From Saprospiraceae bacterium (GTDB lineage: Bacteria > Bacteroidota > Bacteroidia > Chitinophagales > Saprospiraceae): a stretch of 64,000 nt of DNA. Below the pieces are notes generated by a model. The model saw nothing but the letters and a program-made list of their open reading frames with translations, did no database searches and was not told where the DNA came from. How positions within the stretch are numbered: position 1 is the first letter of the stretch; the number at the start of each line of letters is the position of its first letter. Positions 8,809 to 18,222 of this stretch are shown here, one piece after another. The position numbers were made by a program, and so were the translations under genes. The stretch is from positions 62,001 to 126,000 of the forward strand of contig JADKEB010000037.1 in the NCBI GenBank assembly GCA_016718205.1, written 5' to 3'.

Positions 8809-10668
8809 TTACACTTTTACACCTTTAAGTGCTTTGGATATATTGACATCCAGCGCTCTTTGTGCCAGTGGTAACGAATAGTCATTGAGCTTTGTTATAG
8901 CAGTATGAATAGTGTCTTTTTCGCTCGAATCCACTGCTTTTTCGAGTTTTACAGTCAGATTCCTTAACATCACTATCTCATCTTCTGAAAGAATATCCTC
9001 ATTTTGTTTGATAAACTTCTCTGATGCCTGGAGAATATTATTGGCTTCGTTGACAGCCTCCAAAATACCTCTTCGCTGCACGTCGCCTTCGGCATTTTTT
9101 ATTGAATCAAGCAACATGAGTGCCATCTGCTCTTCAGAAATACCATAAGTTGATCTGATGTCAATAGAGGACTCAATACCTGATCTGAGCTCGCGGGCTT
9201 TTACAGTAAGAATACCATCAGCATCTATGATAAATTGCACTTCTATTTTGGGCATCCCAGCCACCATACCTGGAATGTTTCTGAGTATAAATTCTCCAAG
9301 TTTTCTATTATGCTGAACAAGATCTCGTTCACCTTGATACACAGAAATCCTGAGATTGGCCTGTCCATCCACAGATGTAGTATATTGTCTTCCAGCTTTG
9401 GCAGGTACTTTGGAGTTGCGGGGAATGATAGTATCCATCAGCCCACCCACTGTCTCTATACCTAATGACAATGGCGATACATCCAGCAACAATATGTCTT
9501 TCCTGTTGCCCGCAAGGATATCTGCCTGAATCGCAGCACCGAGTGCTACTACTTCATCAGGGTTGACAGAATCATCCGGAGTAATCCCAAAAAATTCTTT
9601 GAGGTGTTTTTTAATCAATGGAATCCTGCTTGAGCCTCCTACTAAGATCACTTTATCAATTTCTTCAGTTTTGAGACCGGAATCTTTCACAGCCAGTCTT
9701 ACACTATCCATTGTCTTTTGTATCACAGGTAAAATCAAAGTCTCAAATGTAGTTTTGTCTAAATCAAGATATAGGTTCCCGATCTTTGATAGGAAATGAT
9801 CATGAGAAGATAGAAATATTTTAGCTTCCTCTGCTGCCAATCTTATTTCTTGTCCGAAATTCAAACTTTTAGCTTCATCCCCTTGAAGAGGTATATACTT
9901 ATTTTCCCAATGTTCAATAATGAGCCTATCGATATCGTCTCCGCCTAAAAAGGTATCACCATGCGTAGAAAGTACATCAAAAACACCATCTTCCAAATGA
10001 AGAACAGATATATCAAATGTACCTCCACCTAAGTCATAAACTGCAATATTGGAAACGACATCACGACTCAGACCTATACCATATGCCAGACTCGCGGCCG
10101 TGGGTTCATTGACAATCCTCAAGACATCAAGACCAGCAAGTTTGCCGGCATCTCTTGTCGCCTGTCGTTGGGCATCATTAAAATATGCAGGAACAGTAAT
10201 GACTGCCTTGGTGATCGGGTGCTTTAGATGATTCTCGGCGTCTTTTTTGAGGGACTTAAGGATTTCAGAAGAAAGCTCTATAGGTGAATAAAATTTATTT
10301 TTAACTCGTATTTTGACCAATGCTTCCTTATCTTCATCAATGATTTCATATCCTATACTGGATTTCAGCTTACTGACATCATTATAAGATTTGCCCATGA
10401 GCCTCTTTACTGAAAAAACTGTATTTTGTGGATCTGATACCAAAAACTTTTTTGCTTCGTCGCCTACAATAATAGTTTCGTCTTTACTAAAATGCAAAAC
10501 TGAAGGAGTGAGCGCATTTTGTCCGCAATTTGATTTGATAGTTACAGGATTTTCTCCGGAAATATATGCAACAAGACTATTGGTTGTACCCAGGTCAATG
10601 CCAACAATCACATCTTTCTCTTCTTTTGCATCTATACTCCCTGTCTTGAGATCTATTGGAATTTTCAT
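8809..10668 (-). CDS. hscA: Hsp70 chaperone, HscA-like (Fe-S cluster assembly)
   Basis: The 619-aa Hsp70 has VGIDLGTTNSLVAY at about 22-35, DLGGGTFDISVL and GGSSRIP in the ATPase domain, and a substrate domain with LLDVSPLSLGIETVGG. The short length and the N-terminal extension before the first ATPase strand match HscA rather than DnaK (about 640 aa with a long acidic tail). HscA helps transfer clusters from the scaffold IscU. No other isc genes are nearby, so the DnaK/HscA choice rests on the protein alone. It is convergent with the gene ending at 8790, 18 bases away. Confidence 0.82.
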   Translation of the reverse strand: MKIPIDLKTGSIDAKEEKDVIVGIDLGTTNSLVAYISGENPVTIKSNCGQNALTPSVLHFSKDETIIVGDEAKKFLVSDPQNTVFSVKRLMGKSYNDVSKLKSSIGYEIIDEDKEALVKIRVKNKFYSPIELSSEILKSLKKDAENHLKHPITKAVITVPAYFNDAQRQATRDAGKLAGLDVLRIVNEPTAASLAYGIGLSRDVVSNIAVYDLGGGTFDISVLHLEDGVFDVLSTHGDTFLGGDDIDRLIIEHWENKYIPLQGDEAKSLNFGQEIRLAAEEAKIFLSSHDHFLSKIGNLYLDLDKTTFETLILPVIQKTMDSVRLAVKDSGLKTEEIDKVILVGGSSRIPLIKKHLKEFFGITPDDSVNPDEVVALGAAIQADILAGNRKDILLLDVSPLSLGIETVGGLMDTIIPRNSKVPAKAGRQYTTSVDGQANLRISVYQGERDLVQHNRKLGEFILRNIPGMVAGMPKIEVQFIIDADGILTVKARELRSGIESSIDIRSTYGISEEQMALMLLDSIKNAEGDVQRRGILEAVNEANNILQASEKFIKQNEDILSEDEIVMLRNLTVKLEKAVDSSEKDTIHTAITKLNDYSLPLAQRALDVNISKALKGVKV

Positions 10669-10960
10669 TTGTATGTCTTACGTCAAGTGTTTGAATCTAA
10701 TCTTCCTAAATTAATAGTTTTTTTAACCTTCAAAAAAGTGATAAGTTTATATCTTATGGTTCATAATAATTTGTAATAAACATGTAAAATATCATATGGT
10801 TTATGGATTGATGTCTTTATAAAAAGACACTGAAAATCAATTCAATAATTCAGGCAATTAATTTCATTTTTTTCTTTAAGTTTTTACTTACTAATTTGCA
10901 ATTTAACAAATTAAAACTTTACTTTGCGCAAATTTTTTTTAACCAACCTTAAATTTCAAT
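10669..10960. other. Intergenic region between divergent hscA and OmpA genes
   Basis: An AT-rich spacer with no gene. It holds the ompA-type promoter listed separately at 10895-10926. Confidence 0.5.
10895..10926 (+). promoter_or_regulatory. Promoter of the OmpA lipoprotein gene
   Basis: TTTG (10895-10898) and TTACTTTG (10919-10926) are 20 bases apart, the Bacteroidota -33/-7 layout with one mismatch in the -7 box. The gene starts 34 bases downstream. Confidence 0.55.
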
Positions 10961-11881
10961 ATGAAGACTTTAAATACATTTTTATTGGCAATATCAATAT
11001 TGCTTTTAATTCCATCTTGTGTCAGCAAGAAAAAACTGAACGAAGCAAATGCTGCTCTTGAAGCTCACAAGTCCCTTTTGTCAAGATGTGAGGATAGAAG
11101 TAAAGATCTTGAAGCACAACTTCTTGAAGCTAACAGAAAACTGGAAATGGCTAATGCCGGCCTTAAAAAATCAAACGATGAGTTAATAGGCAACAATGCA
11201 AGAGTAAAAGCTCTTGAAGATCAGATCGTGGTATTAAAATCATCACAAGGCAATCTTTTGGAACAGTTAAATACTGCATCTGTCCTGAATAAAGCCGGCG
11301 CAGAAAGCATCAAAAAATCTCTAGAAGCTATAAATATGCAGAGTGGATACATCCAGGAATTGACAAAATCTATGCAATATAAAGATTCTGTCAATCTGGC
11401 TTTGGCACTCAATCTAAAAAAATCTCTTAGTGACTTTAATGACAAAGATATCACTATCGAAGTTAAAAAAGGAGTGGTGTATATCTCCTTATCAGACAAT
11501 ATGCTCTTTAAGTCGGGTTCTGCAGTAATCAATCCTATTGCTGAAAATGTCCTGGCAAAAATTGCATCCATAGTCAATGATCAGACACAATTGGACATTC
11601 TTGTAGAAGGACATACAGACAATGTTCCAATCAGTACAGATTGTTATGCTGACAATTGGGACTTAAGTGCAAAGCGAGCAACAGCGGTAGTAAGAACGCT
11701 CCAAACTAAATTTAAAGTAGATCCTTCACGGATGACTGCAGGTGGTCGTTCAGAATTTACTCCTAAAACATCCAATTCTAATGCTGCAGGAAGAGCAGAA
11801 AACAGAAGAACAGAAATCATCGTATTACCTAAACTAGACCAATTCTTCAAACTGCTCGAAGCACCTAATGCTCCGAAATAG
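10961..11881 (+). CDS. OmpA-family peptidoglycan-binding lipoprotein with coiled coil
   Basis: The 306-aa protein has a lipoprotein signal ending LLLIPSC, a long heptad-like coiled coil (about 25-130) and a C-terminal OmpA domain (about 185-295) with LVEGHTDNVPI and GGRSEFTPKTSN, then RAENRRTEI. It should anchor the outer membrane to peptidoglycan. A clear terminator follows, so it is a single-gene transcript. Confidence 0.9.
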   Translation: MKTLNTFLLAISILLLIPSCVSKKKLNEANAALEAHKSLLSRCEDRSKDLEAQLLEANRKLEMANAGLKKSNDELIGNNARVKALEDQIVVLKSSQGNLLEQLNTASVLNKAGAESIKKSLEAINMQSGYIQELTKSMQYKDSVNLALALNLKKSLSDFNDKDITIEVKKGVVYISLSDNMLFKSGSAVINPIAENVLAKIASIVNDQTQLDILVEGHTDNVPISTDCYADNWDLSAKRATAVVRTLQTKFKVDPSRMTAGGRSEFTPKTSNSNAAGRAENRRTEIIVLPKLDQFFKLLEAPNAPK

Positions 11882-11899
11882 TAGACTATAAAACGCAAT

Positions 11900-11933
11900 A
11901 AAAAAGGGGGCAATTAAGCCCCTTTTTTTATTT
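11900..11933 (+). terminator. Rho-independent terminator after the OmpA gene
   Basis: AAAAAGGGG pairs with CCCCTTTTT around a short GCAATTAAG-type loop and is followed by a T-rich run, 19 bases after the stop. Confidence 0.8.
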
Positions 11934-12492
11934 TAATAAAAATGCATTTATGCTCTTTGGATCTTTAATCCTTCTTTTTCAAACCTCCATATCTTCCAGT
12001 ACGCAACACATTTAAATATTAATCGGCTACCCTATTTACCCACTCTTTTCATCATTAGAACAGACTACACCAGTAAAACTAAAACTAAATTGGCTTCTTT
12101 CAGTTACTTTACGAAGAGTAGAAAAGCGCTTTTTGTTACTTTCATTACCACATCTGGCCTTCAGTCAAATAAATAAGGTGCATTTTACTTTTCGCGCCGG
12201 GTTCCCTTTTCCTTTTTGTTTTGTTTTTGGGGGGTTTTTTTTTTGCGCCCCCCTATTTTTTAACCCCCTCCCCCCCGCGGGAAAAAAAGGGGGTTTTTTT
12301 TTTGGAAAAAAAAAAAAAAAAAACCCAATAAATATTCCAACGAACTGGCCCAAATGAAATACACTTAAATGATTTATTTTCTGAGTAACATAGTAGATTT
12401 AGCTTCGCCATTTCATACCAAAACATAATTAAAATGGCGAAACATAAATTTTTTAGTTTCGCCATTTTGTTAAATAAATTATTCTTTATAGA
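11934..12492. other. Gene-free stretch with homopolymer block and inverted repeats
   Basis: From about 12190 to 12325 the sequence is a chain of homopolymers (runs of G, T, C and A up to 18 long) that looks like bad sequence rather than biology. From 12402 to 12468 the unit TTCGCCATTT occurs three times, twice forward and once inverted. No gene is supported here; the open frames across the block encode only Phe/Gly/Lys/Pro runs. Confidence 0.6.
12431..12468. terminator. Perfect 13-bp inverted repeat
   Basis: AAAATGGCGAAAC (12431-12443) pairs fully with GTTTCGCCATTTT (12456-12468), loop 12 bases. It lies just past the 3' end of the minus-strand gene 12493-12786 and is a plausible terminator. 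A third, nearly identical arm lies at 12402-12413. Confidence 0.5.
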
Positions 12493-12786
12493 TCAATTAT
12501 TAATTAGTATGAGAATATAGAGCACCACAACTGGAATATTCAATAGCATTATAGCCAAACTAATCATCAATTCTTCTGCTATATAGGGTCTTAAAAACAT
12601 CTCCATGAATAATGCAACTACAAATATTATATTTATTAAGGTGGCAATTCCAACATAAACAAATCCTACAATCCATAATTCGACAGAGTTTAAAAATAGC
12701 AACTGTATTAGAAATAACAAAGTTCCTATTATGAATGAAATAAGGGCCGTCATTCTTGATACTTGGATTAATTTTTCTTGCTGCAT
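12493..12786 (-). CDS. Small membrane protein downstream of creD
   Basis: The 97-aa protein has three predicted membrane helices (about 12-33, 38-60, 68-95). I chose the ATG at 12786 because it lies 13 bases after the creD stop; a start at 12846 would overlap creD. I do not recognise a family. Its place suggests co-transcription with the creD operon. Confidence 0.6.
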   Translation of the reverse strand: MQQEKLIQVSRMTALISFIIGTLLFLIQLLFLNSVELWIVGFVYVGIATLINIIFVVALFMEMFLRPYIAEELMISLAIMLLNIPVVVLYILILINN

Positions 12787-12799
12787 TTTAGTACCTGGT

Positions 12800-14207
12800 T
12801 TAATTTGTAAGTTTGTCTTGTATTTGACCATCATTGTTCTCTTCAAACCACTTGATCTTCCGAGTCACATACATCGTCAAGGCTATTATCACAAAAAGGC
12901 CAATCGATCCTGCGAGCAATGCTGTTTTTTCCAATTGTATGATGATATAAATATAAGCAAATAATGCAACCATCAAACCAAGTAGCAGGGCTGAGCTTCT
13001 TTTGTTTTTAAACATACCCAAACTATACAAAAATATCAACCCTATAGTAGCTACAGCAGCTCCAGAATACGCCAAATCAAATCCCCAAAACTCTGAAATT
13101 GAAAGTAACAAGGTGAAAAAAATAGCCAAAGCCAGTCCTATCAACGTATATTGAAAGATATGGATATGGATCCGCTCCACTATTTCTGTCAAAAATACTA
13201 CCAAAAATGTCAGGATCACAAATAGAATCATGTACTTGCCGGCACGGTAGGACTTTGAATAATTATCCACAGCATCAACTATTTTCACTCCAAATACATT
13301 GGTACCTATGTCAATTAGCATTGTTGGCCTTTTGATATGGCGGGAGACTTTTATTATATTCCAATACTGACCAACTGGCATCAAAGCCTTTTTCATTGGT
13401 GGTATGTTCGGGCAAAAAGTCACCTATGAAGCTTGGATCAGGAAACGTTGACTTCAAGTGAGCATTTGTAGACTTTGGCTAAGGGAGAGAATAATAAAGT
13501 CTGGCTACCTTTTGATGTCAAAATCAAAAGAAAAATTATAATCTTTTAATTGGGTCAATCAAAAAACTTTTGCTTGAAGTCCGGTATTCATCATTGACCG
13601 GACTACCTTGATGGTCATATTTATTATGCTTTAAATTGTTAGTTTCAACATTTTGATCTGAACAAAACATCATTTATGCCTGGTTTAAATCAGCGGGTTT
13701 GCCATTCCATTGACATTCAATCTTATTTTGGATGCCCTTTAAGTCTGAAAGTCCTGTGGCAATGTAGGCTTCATTGTAGTTTAAAACTGCATTGTAAAGG
13801 TTGACATCCTTTGGTTCAGGAATAGAAAATTTACCATGTAGCTTTAGTTTTGACCCATACAAAAGTACCTTATACAAGCTTCTGTATTTGGTTTGAGTAT
13901 TCAAATCCCCATTGATACTTAGATTTTCCGGAAATATTATAAGATTACTGTTTGTATTTACCGGTCCATTTGCTTTTCGTCCTTGTAATGATAGTAGGGA
14001 ATGACCAAAACAGGGCCTGTGATAAGTTGTTTATTTGCCCAACCTCCAGCAACTTCTTTGATAACAGTTTTATTGAGCCTTTGACTTTCTTGAATAAGGT
14101 TTAAGATTAAAACTTGTGGTATCAATAGAAAAAATGTCAGAAAAAATAAGTGCAAGTTTTAAAGTAATCTTGATACTGGAATTCTGAAAAAATGATGTTG
14201 TTGTCAT
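12800..14207 (-). pseudogene. creD: CreD-like inner-membrane protein gene, many frame changes
   Basis: Joined segments rebuild a near full-length CreD (about 450 aa). They are an N-terminal helix (ATG at 14207, then FFLLIPQVLILNLIQE), GGWANKQLITGPVLVIPYY, STFPDPSFIGDFLPEHTT, then the C-terminal multi-helix part (IDIGTNVFGVKIVDAVDNYS onward). The segments lie in different frames, with changes near 14143, 13973, 13675, 13542, 13512, 13472 and 13315; the first two fall in T6 and A4 runs. Domain order and spacing are otherwise intact, so this is either recent decay or low-quality sequence. CreD proteins respond to envelope stress and beta-lactams. The winged-helix regulator usually paired with creD in this phylum lies just upstream. 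Confidence 0.85.
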
Positions 14208-14370
14208 GTCTTTAGTGTTAAATTATTAAATGAGAAAATGTTTGAATGAATGAAAGTATATAGATTGAAATCTGCACAATAGAAACCTTTGTCTCTAAGA
14301 AGATTGATATTTTATCCTTAAAGTACTTTGTATATCAAAGTATAAATTCAAAAAAATATATCAATAAAAT

Positions 14371-14670
14371 CTAACCTTTGCCGATCAGTGCTGCCAATGC
14401 TTCTATGTGTTTTTGGAAAGATTGTTTTCCTATCGCTGTCACTCGATATGATGTCTCTGGTTTTCGCCCTACAAATGCCTTGCGTACTTCGATATAGTTT
14501 TTACCTTCTAGCGCAATGGTATGACTTGCCAAGTTGCCATCTGATAGCTCGAGCATCTGCTTCATATCGTTGAAGTTGACCCATTCATTGACCATCAGGA
14601 CAGACATGATGCCCAATCTGACCCGACTCTCAAAATCCTTGTTTATATTGGTAATATCGATATCTTTCAC
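14371..14670 (-). CDS. Winged-helix transcriptional regulator of the creD operon
   Basis: The 99-aa protein from a GTG at 14670 is a compact winged helix: RVRLGIMSVLMVNEWVNFND, LELSDGNLASHTIALEGKNY and a wing with GRKPETSYRVTAIGKQSF. Such one-domain regulators often precede creD in Bacteroidota. The start is 7 bases after the stop of the membrane-protein gene; a longer open frame exists only by reading back through that gene in another frame. It appears intact although both neighbours are frameshifted. Confidence 0.85.
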   Translation of the reverse strand: MKDIDITNINKDFESRVRLGIMSVLMVNEWVNFNDMKQMLELSDGNLASHTIALEGKNYIEVRKAFVGRKPETSYRVTAIGKQSFQKHIEALAALIGKG

Positions 14671-14677
14671 GGTATTT

Positions 14678-15288
14678 TTATTTGTATTTTTGATACATCC
14701 ATATACCATAAACGATGTGAAGGATGCCGAATCCAATACCCCAAAATACCAAACCGTAGCCCACAAAAACAGCTGCCAAAATCCCAAGTACCAACTGACA
14801 AATACCAAGCCAAAAGATATCAGATTGTGTATATTTGGATGCACTTACCAAGGCCAAACCATAAAAAATCAACATACATGGCGCCACCAAATAGAAAAGG
14901 TGATGCCACGTCACAATGATGCAAAACAATCCTCCTGTGACCAATGGAATAGCTGCTGATTTGATCGTGTTTCTGCTAGCTGCTGACCAAAGTGGATGAC
15001 CAAGCTTTTTGGACTTTTTGACTGTAAAATAGATACCAGACGCAAGAGCCAAGACCAGTGTCAATATTGCAACGATTGCCAATTGAATGATGACTTGATA
15101 GGAATAATAATTGGGTTTGCCATCAAAATAATCAATATGGTGCTGCCCCAAGATGTAAAAAGTCAAAGCACAACCAACAATGCCACCAATCCTGCACCCA
15201 CACCAGACAAACCACTGAGTGAGATGAAGGTCGATGATCGCTCCATCATCTGCCGGATATGTGTTAAATCGTTTTCGTATTTGTTCAT
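14678..15288 (-). pseudogene. Membrane protein gene with one frame change
   Basis: From an ATG at 15288 the frame reads MNKYENDLTHIRQMMERSS, then a helix start (FISLSGLSGVGAG). Near 15190 the reading must shift one frame to continue into a 162-codon part with four or five helices ending at 14678. The N-terminus and length (about 203 aa) fit a conserved Bacteroidota membrane protein that travels with the winged-helix regulator. The ATG overlaps the dgkA stop (ATGA), supporting this start. Decay or a sequencing indel are both possible. Confidence 0.75.
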
Positions 15289-15677
15289 GATAAAAATATG
15301 TTCTGATATATTTTTGGTAAGAAAATGATACAAGCTATCAAGACCGACATGATGGCCACCAATAAAACTGCTGCGGCGCTCATATCTTTGATTACCTTAA
15401 TCTCTGGTCTAATGTCAATACTTACAAAGTCGCAGAAATGTTCTATTACGGTATTAAAAAATTCAGAGGCAATCACCATTCCGATCCAAAGTATGATTGA
15501 GATCCACTCAAAGCTATTTAATTTGAAAACAATACCTAAACAAAGAACGCATAAAGCTATGATGACATGTATTCTGAAATTGATTTCTGATATCCATATT
15601 GCTTTCAATCCTGCAAAAGCATAACCAAAGCTTTGTTTGCGAAGACTGATTTGTTGTTTGGTATTAGAAATATTCAT
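15285..15677 (-). CDS. dgkA: Diacylglycerol/undecaprenol kinase
   Basis: The 130-aa protein has three membrane helices and the family's active-site block, seen as ASEFFNTVIEHFCDFVS (about 70-86). Such kinases phosphorylate diacylglycerol or undecaprenol at the inner membrane; Gram-positive-like members prefer undecaprenol, and substrate cannot be told here. It is the first gene of the operon with the membrane protein, regulator and creD. Confidence 0.9.
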   Translation of the reverse strand: MNISNTKQQISLRKQSFGYAFAGLKAIWISEINFRIHVIIALCVLCLGIVFKLNSFEWISIILWIGMVIASEFFNTVIEHFCDFVSIDIRPEIKVIKDMSAAAVLLVAIMSVLIACIIFLPKIYQNIFLS

Positions 15678-15700
15678 TAATATAAAAGTACTTTGAAATG

Positions 15701-15731
15701 CAAAGTTACTAATAATCTATATATATGCAAG
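15701..15731 (-). promoter_or_regulatory. Promoter of the dgkA-creD operon
   Basis: On the minus strand TAACTTTG (15701-15708) and a CTTG -33 element (15728-15731) are 19 bases apart. The dgkA start is 24 bases downstream. Confidence 0.6.
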
Positions 15732-15772
15732 AAATATTGTGTGGAAAAGTGAAAAAAAATTAAAATCTATTT

Positions 15773-16894
15773 TCAGTCCAACAAGTCAAACACATTTTTC
15801 TGATTGATCAGCTTGAATGTGCTACCTTGATAGGTGTCTGAAAATATTTTTGGAAACTTGGCTTTGTCTGCATTGTATTTAAATTCAAAGCCATAGAGTC
15901 TTCCACCATATTCTTCTATAAGGTCGATTTCTTGTTGGTCATATGTACGCCAGAAGTACAGGTTTTTGTGAAGTGTAGAATAGTGATTAAACTTCTTTCT
16001 TTCTAGGATACAAAAATTCTCCCACAACTGACCTGCATCCTGACGAAGTGATATTTGATTAAAATTATTAATAATGCTGTTTCTGATGCCTAGGTCGTAA
16101 AAGTAGTATTTTCTTGATTTGGATATTTCTTTAGCTATGTTTCTACTGAATGACATGAGTGAAAAGATTATGAAATTTTTCTCCAATATATCAAGGTATT
16201 TTTCTACCGTTTGGATAGAAACATTGACTTCATTCGACAGTTTATTTAAGCTTACTTCGCTACCTACTTGTAGTGCTAAAATAGTCAATAGTTTTTTAAA
16301 AACTAAAGGCTTTTTGATATCTTCGTATTTTAAAGTGTCTTTATAAAGATAGTTATTGCTTATATTTGTCAAAGTTTCTATCTTTTCATCAACTGATTCT
16401 GTATTATACACTTCCGGATATGATCCAAATATCAAAAGGTCTATAATTTTTCCTTTTGTGTACACCATACCTGCATTGTCCATGATTTCCTGCATACTTA
16501 ACGGATAAAGAAAATATTCTCTACTCCTTCCAGTCAAGGGTTCTGAAGCTTTGTTGAGCAGGTCAAAAGAAGACGATCCCGTAGCTATGATTTGCAAACC
16601 ATCTATCTCATCATGCAATATTTTTAATTTTTTACCAATATCATCTATGTCTTGGGCTTCATCAAAAACCACTAATTTGCTCACTGGGACTAATCTAGAT
16701 AGTGTAGTAATAGAAGTACTCTCTAATAAATCTTTGACTTCTTGAATTTCACAATTATAATACGCTCCTTTAAACTTTTCAACAATGGTTTTCACAAGAT
16801 GTGTTTTGCCGGTTTGTCTGGCACCAGTAAGCAATATTGTTTTCCCTTTAAACAATTGCTCTTCAAGTGATTTTTGTAAAATTCTATGGATCAT
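15773..16894 (-). CDS. AAA ATPase with DUF4143 domain
   Basis: The 373-aa protein has a Walker A motif GARQTGKT (24-31), Walker B LVVFDEAQ (74-81) and sensor ATGSSSFDLL, followed by a winged-helix linker and the C-terminal DUF4143 nuclease-like domain (ELDLIE-type stretch seen as DQQEIDLIEEYGGRLYGFEFKYN near 325). These ATPases are common, often mobile genes of unknown role; the C-terminal domain resembles PD-(D/E)XK nucleases. The D..E.K order is visible (D, E, then FEFK). It is preceded by an unusual operator array, so expression appears tightly controlled. Confidence 0.88.
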   Translation of the reverse strand: MIHRILQKSLEEQLFKGKTILLTGARQTGKTHLVKTIVEKFKGAYYNCEIQEVKDLLESTSITTLSRLVPVSKLVVFDEAQDIDDIGKKLKILHDEIDGLQIIATGSSSFDLLNKASEPLTGRSREYFLYPLSMQEIMDNAGMVYTKGKIIDLLIFGSYPEVYNTESVDEKIETLTNISNNYLYKDTLKYEDIKKPLVFKKLLTILALQVGSEVSLNKLSNEVNVSIQTVEKYLDILEKNFIIFSLMSFSRNIAKEISKSRKYYFYDLGIRNSIINNFNQISLRQDAGQLWENFCILERKKFNHYSTLHKNLYFWRTYDQQEIDLIEEYGGRLYGFEFKYNADKAKFPKIFSDTYQGSTFKLINQKNVFDLLD

Positions 16895-16921
16895 TTTAGA
16901 TTATATTGTCCAGTTGAGATG

Positions 16922-16953
16922 CAAAGTTAATACATTTAGCTAAATTTGTCAAG
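16922..16953 (-). promoter_or_regulatory. Promoter of the AAA/DUF4143 gene
   Basis: On the minus strand TAACTTTG (16922-16929) and a CTTG -33 element (16950-16953) are 20 bases apart, 28 bases before the start. The first operator palindrome (16934-16945) lies inside the spacer. Confidence 0.65.
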
Positions 16954-17009
16954 TACACTTAATATATTTAGCTAAATTTATTAACTCAATCTTATGAATT
17001 TAGCTAAAT
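16934..17009. promoter_or_regulatory. Array of three 12-bp palindromes at 32-bp period
   Basis: ATTTAGCTAAAT occurs at 16934-16945, 16966-16977 and 16998-17009, each a perfect palindrome, start-to-start distance exactly 32 bases (three helical turns). The spacers are only loosely similar. The first copy sits between the -33 and -7 boxes of the ATPase gene, which fits a repressor operator with cooperative upstream sites. Confidence 0.75.
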
Positions 17010-17062
17010 TCATTAAGTAGAGTCAAATAAATCTATATATTCGCTAATTTATTAATTGAATC

Positions 17063-17656
17063 CTACCTCCTCAACCACCCCGTTATACTCATCCTCTGCA
17101 CCATCGTCTCCAGGACTTCATGTTCCAGCTCGTCACTTTTGAAAAATACACTCTTTCCGCTCATTGGGCTAATGTTTTGAACATCTCCATCTTCATGAAA
17201 GATGCTCAGTTCACCACCGTCGCCGTCCATCCAGTCGGCGTTGAGATAGGTGATCATAGAGAAAAGCCGACTATCATCATTACGAAAACGATCCACATGT
17301 CGTTTGTAGAAGCTGCCTTTTTCATACATGGCGTAATGAAATTCATAGCTGGAGATACCCGTATAGCAGGTTTCGTTGAGGTAGCGGACGAAATCATCCA
17401 TCAATACAAAAAATGCATTTTCATGTGGGTCATTGTGCGTTTTATCAAGCCAATAGATTTTGTCGCTTCTTATAGCCGTATTTTTTAGGATAGTGGATTC
17501 ATTACCAGTGCCGGCAATAAGCATTTCGTTTTGTGCAAACAAAGTAAGCAAATTTGATTTGAGCTGTCCTGACAGACTTTCACTTAAAAAGTGCTCGGAA
17601 ATGCCCACTTTATCTTTGAGATAAGTTTCTATCAAAGTTTCAAATATTTGTTGCAC
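17063..17656 (-). CDS. 2-oxoglutarate/Fe(II)-dependent oxygenase (prolyl hydroxylase-like)
   Basis: The 197-aa protein has the iron triad His120, Asp122 (KRHVDRF) and His179 (ELEHEV), and Arg188 for 2-oxoglutarate. The fold order (double-stranded beta helix with GGELSIF) matches SM-20/EGL-9-like prolyl 4-hydroxylases. The target in bacteria is often unknown; EF-Tu hydroxylation is known for a related enzyme. Stands alone between the operator array and the cytochrome genes. Confidence 0.9.
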   Translation of the reverse strand: MQQIFETLIETYLKDKVGISEHFLSESLSGQLKSNLLTLFAQNEMLIAGTGNESTILKNTAIRSDKIYWLDKTHNDPHENAFFVLMDDFVRYLNETCYTGISSYEFHYAMYEKGSFYKRHVDRFRNDDSRLFSMITYLNADWMDGDGGELSIFHEDGDVQNISPMSGKSVFFKSDELEHEVLETMVQRMSITGWLRR

Positions 17657-17804
17657 GTTGCCAATTTTTAGCTAAAATGTGGCAAAACGCCCGAATGTGT
17701 GCAAGGTAGTTTAAAAAAAGACTCTATGTGTTAATGTTTGTTCATAAAACATTATAGTATCAAAAATAGCTACCCACACAAAGCATACAATGAAATCAGC
17801 CCTA

Positions 17805-18218
17805 CTAATTTCTTTGTTGGCAGGTGTCCAGGACAGCCTTCACTTCAAGGATGTTAATCTCTTTAAACTGCGGATACCAGCTGTGATTGATGTAATTGAT
17901 GATATTGGTGACCTCTGTGGTACTTAATGACGCAAAAGAAGGCATCTCCCTGACTAAAAAGGTGCTGTCTTTAAATAAGGTATCTCTGATGCCATTCTTC
18001 AGTATACAAGCCACCGCCGGACTTCCTAACAATCGTGAGCTGTTGAGAGGAGGAATAAGGGCTGCCAGTCCGCTACCGTCTTCCATGTGACAGTTTTGAC
18101 ATTTTGCTGTATAAAGCCTCTGTCCTTGCATATAAGGTGTTGAATTGCATGATATTACAATCAAACTTAGCACTAAAAAGATAGCATATATGGAATGCTT
18201 GTTTTTGATTCCGGGCAT
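17805..18218 (-). CDS. Lipid-anchored cytochrome c
   Basis: The 137-aa protein has a lipoprotein signal (VISC at 21-24), one haem c site CQNCH (40-44) and a probable distal ligand Met92 (REMPSF). It is a small class-I cytochrome of the cbb3-type subunit III kind. It follows the SCO gene by 4 bases, so it is probably the electron donor or acceptor of the same copper/haem pathway. Confidence 0.9.
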   Translation of the reverse strand: MPGIKNKHSIYAIFLVLSLIVISCNSTPYMQGQRLYTAKCQNCHMEDGSGLAALIPPLNSSRLLGSPAVACILKNGIRDTLFKDSTFLVREMPSFASLSTTEVTNIINYINHSWYPQFKEINILEVKAVLDTCQQRN

Positions 18219-18222
18219 TTCT

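Noticed and set aside
12133..12357. Open frame of 74 codons over the homopolymer block
   Set aside because: The product is runs of Phe, Gly, Lys and Pro created by homopolymers; the block is likely sequence error. Overlapping frames on the other strand look the same.
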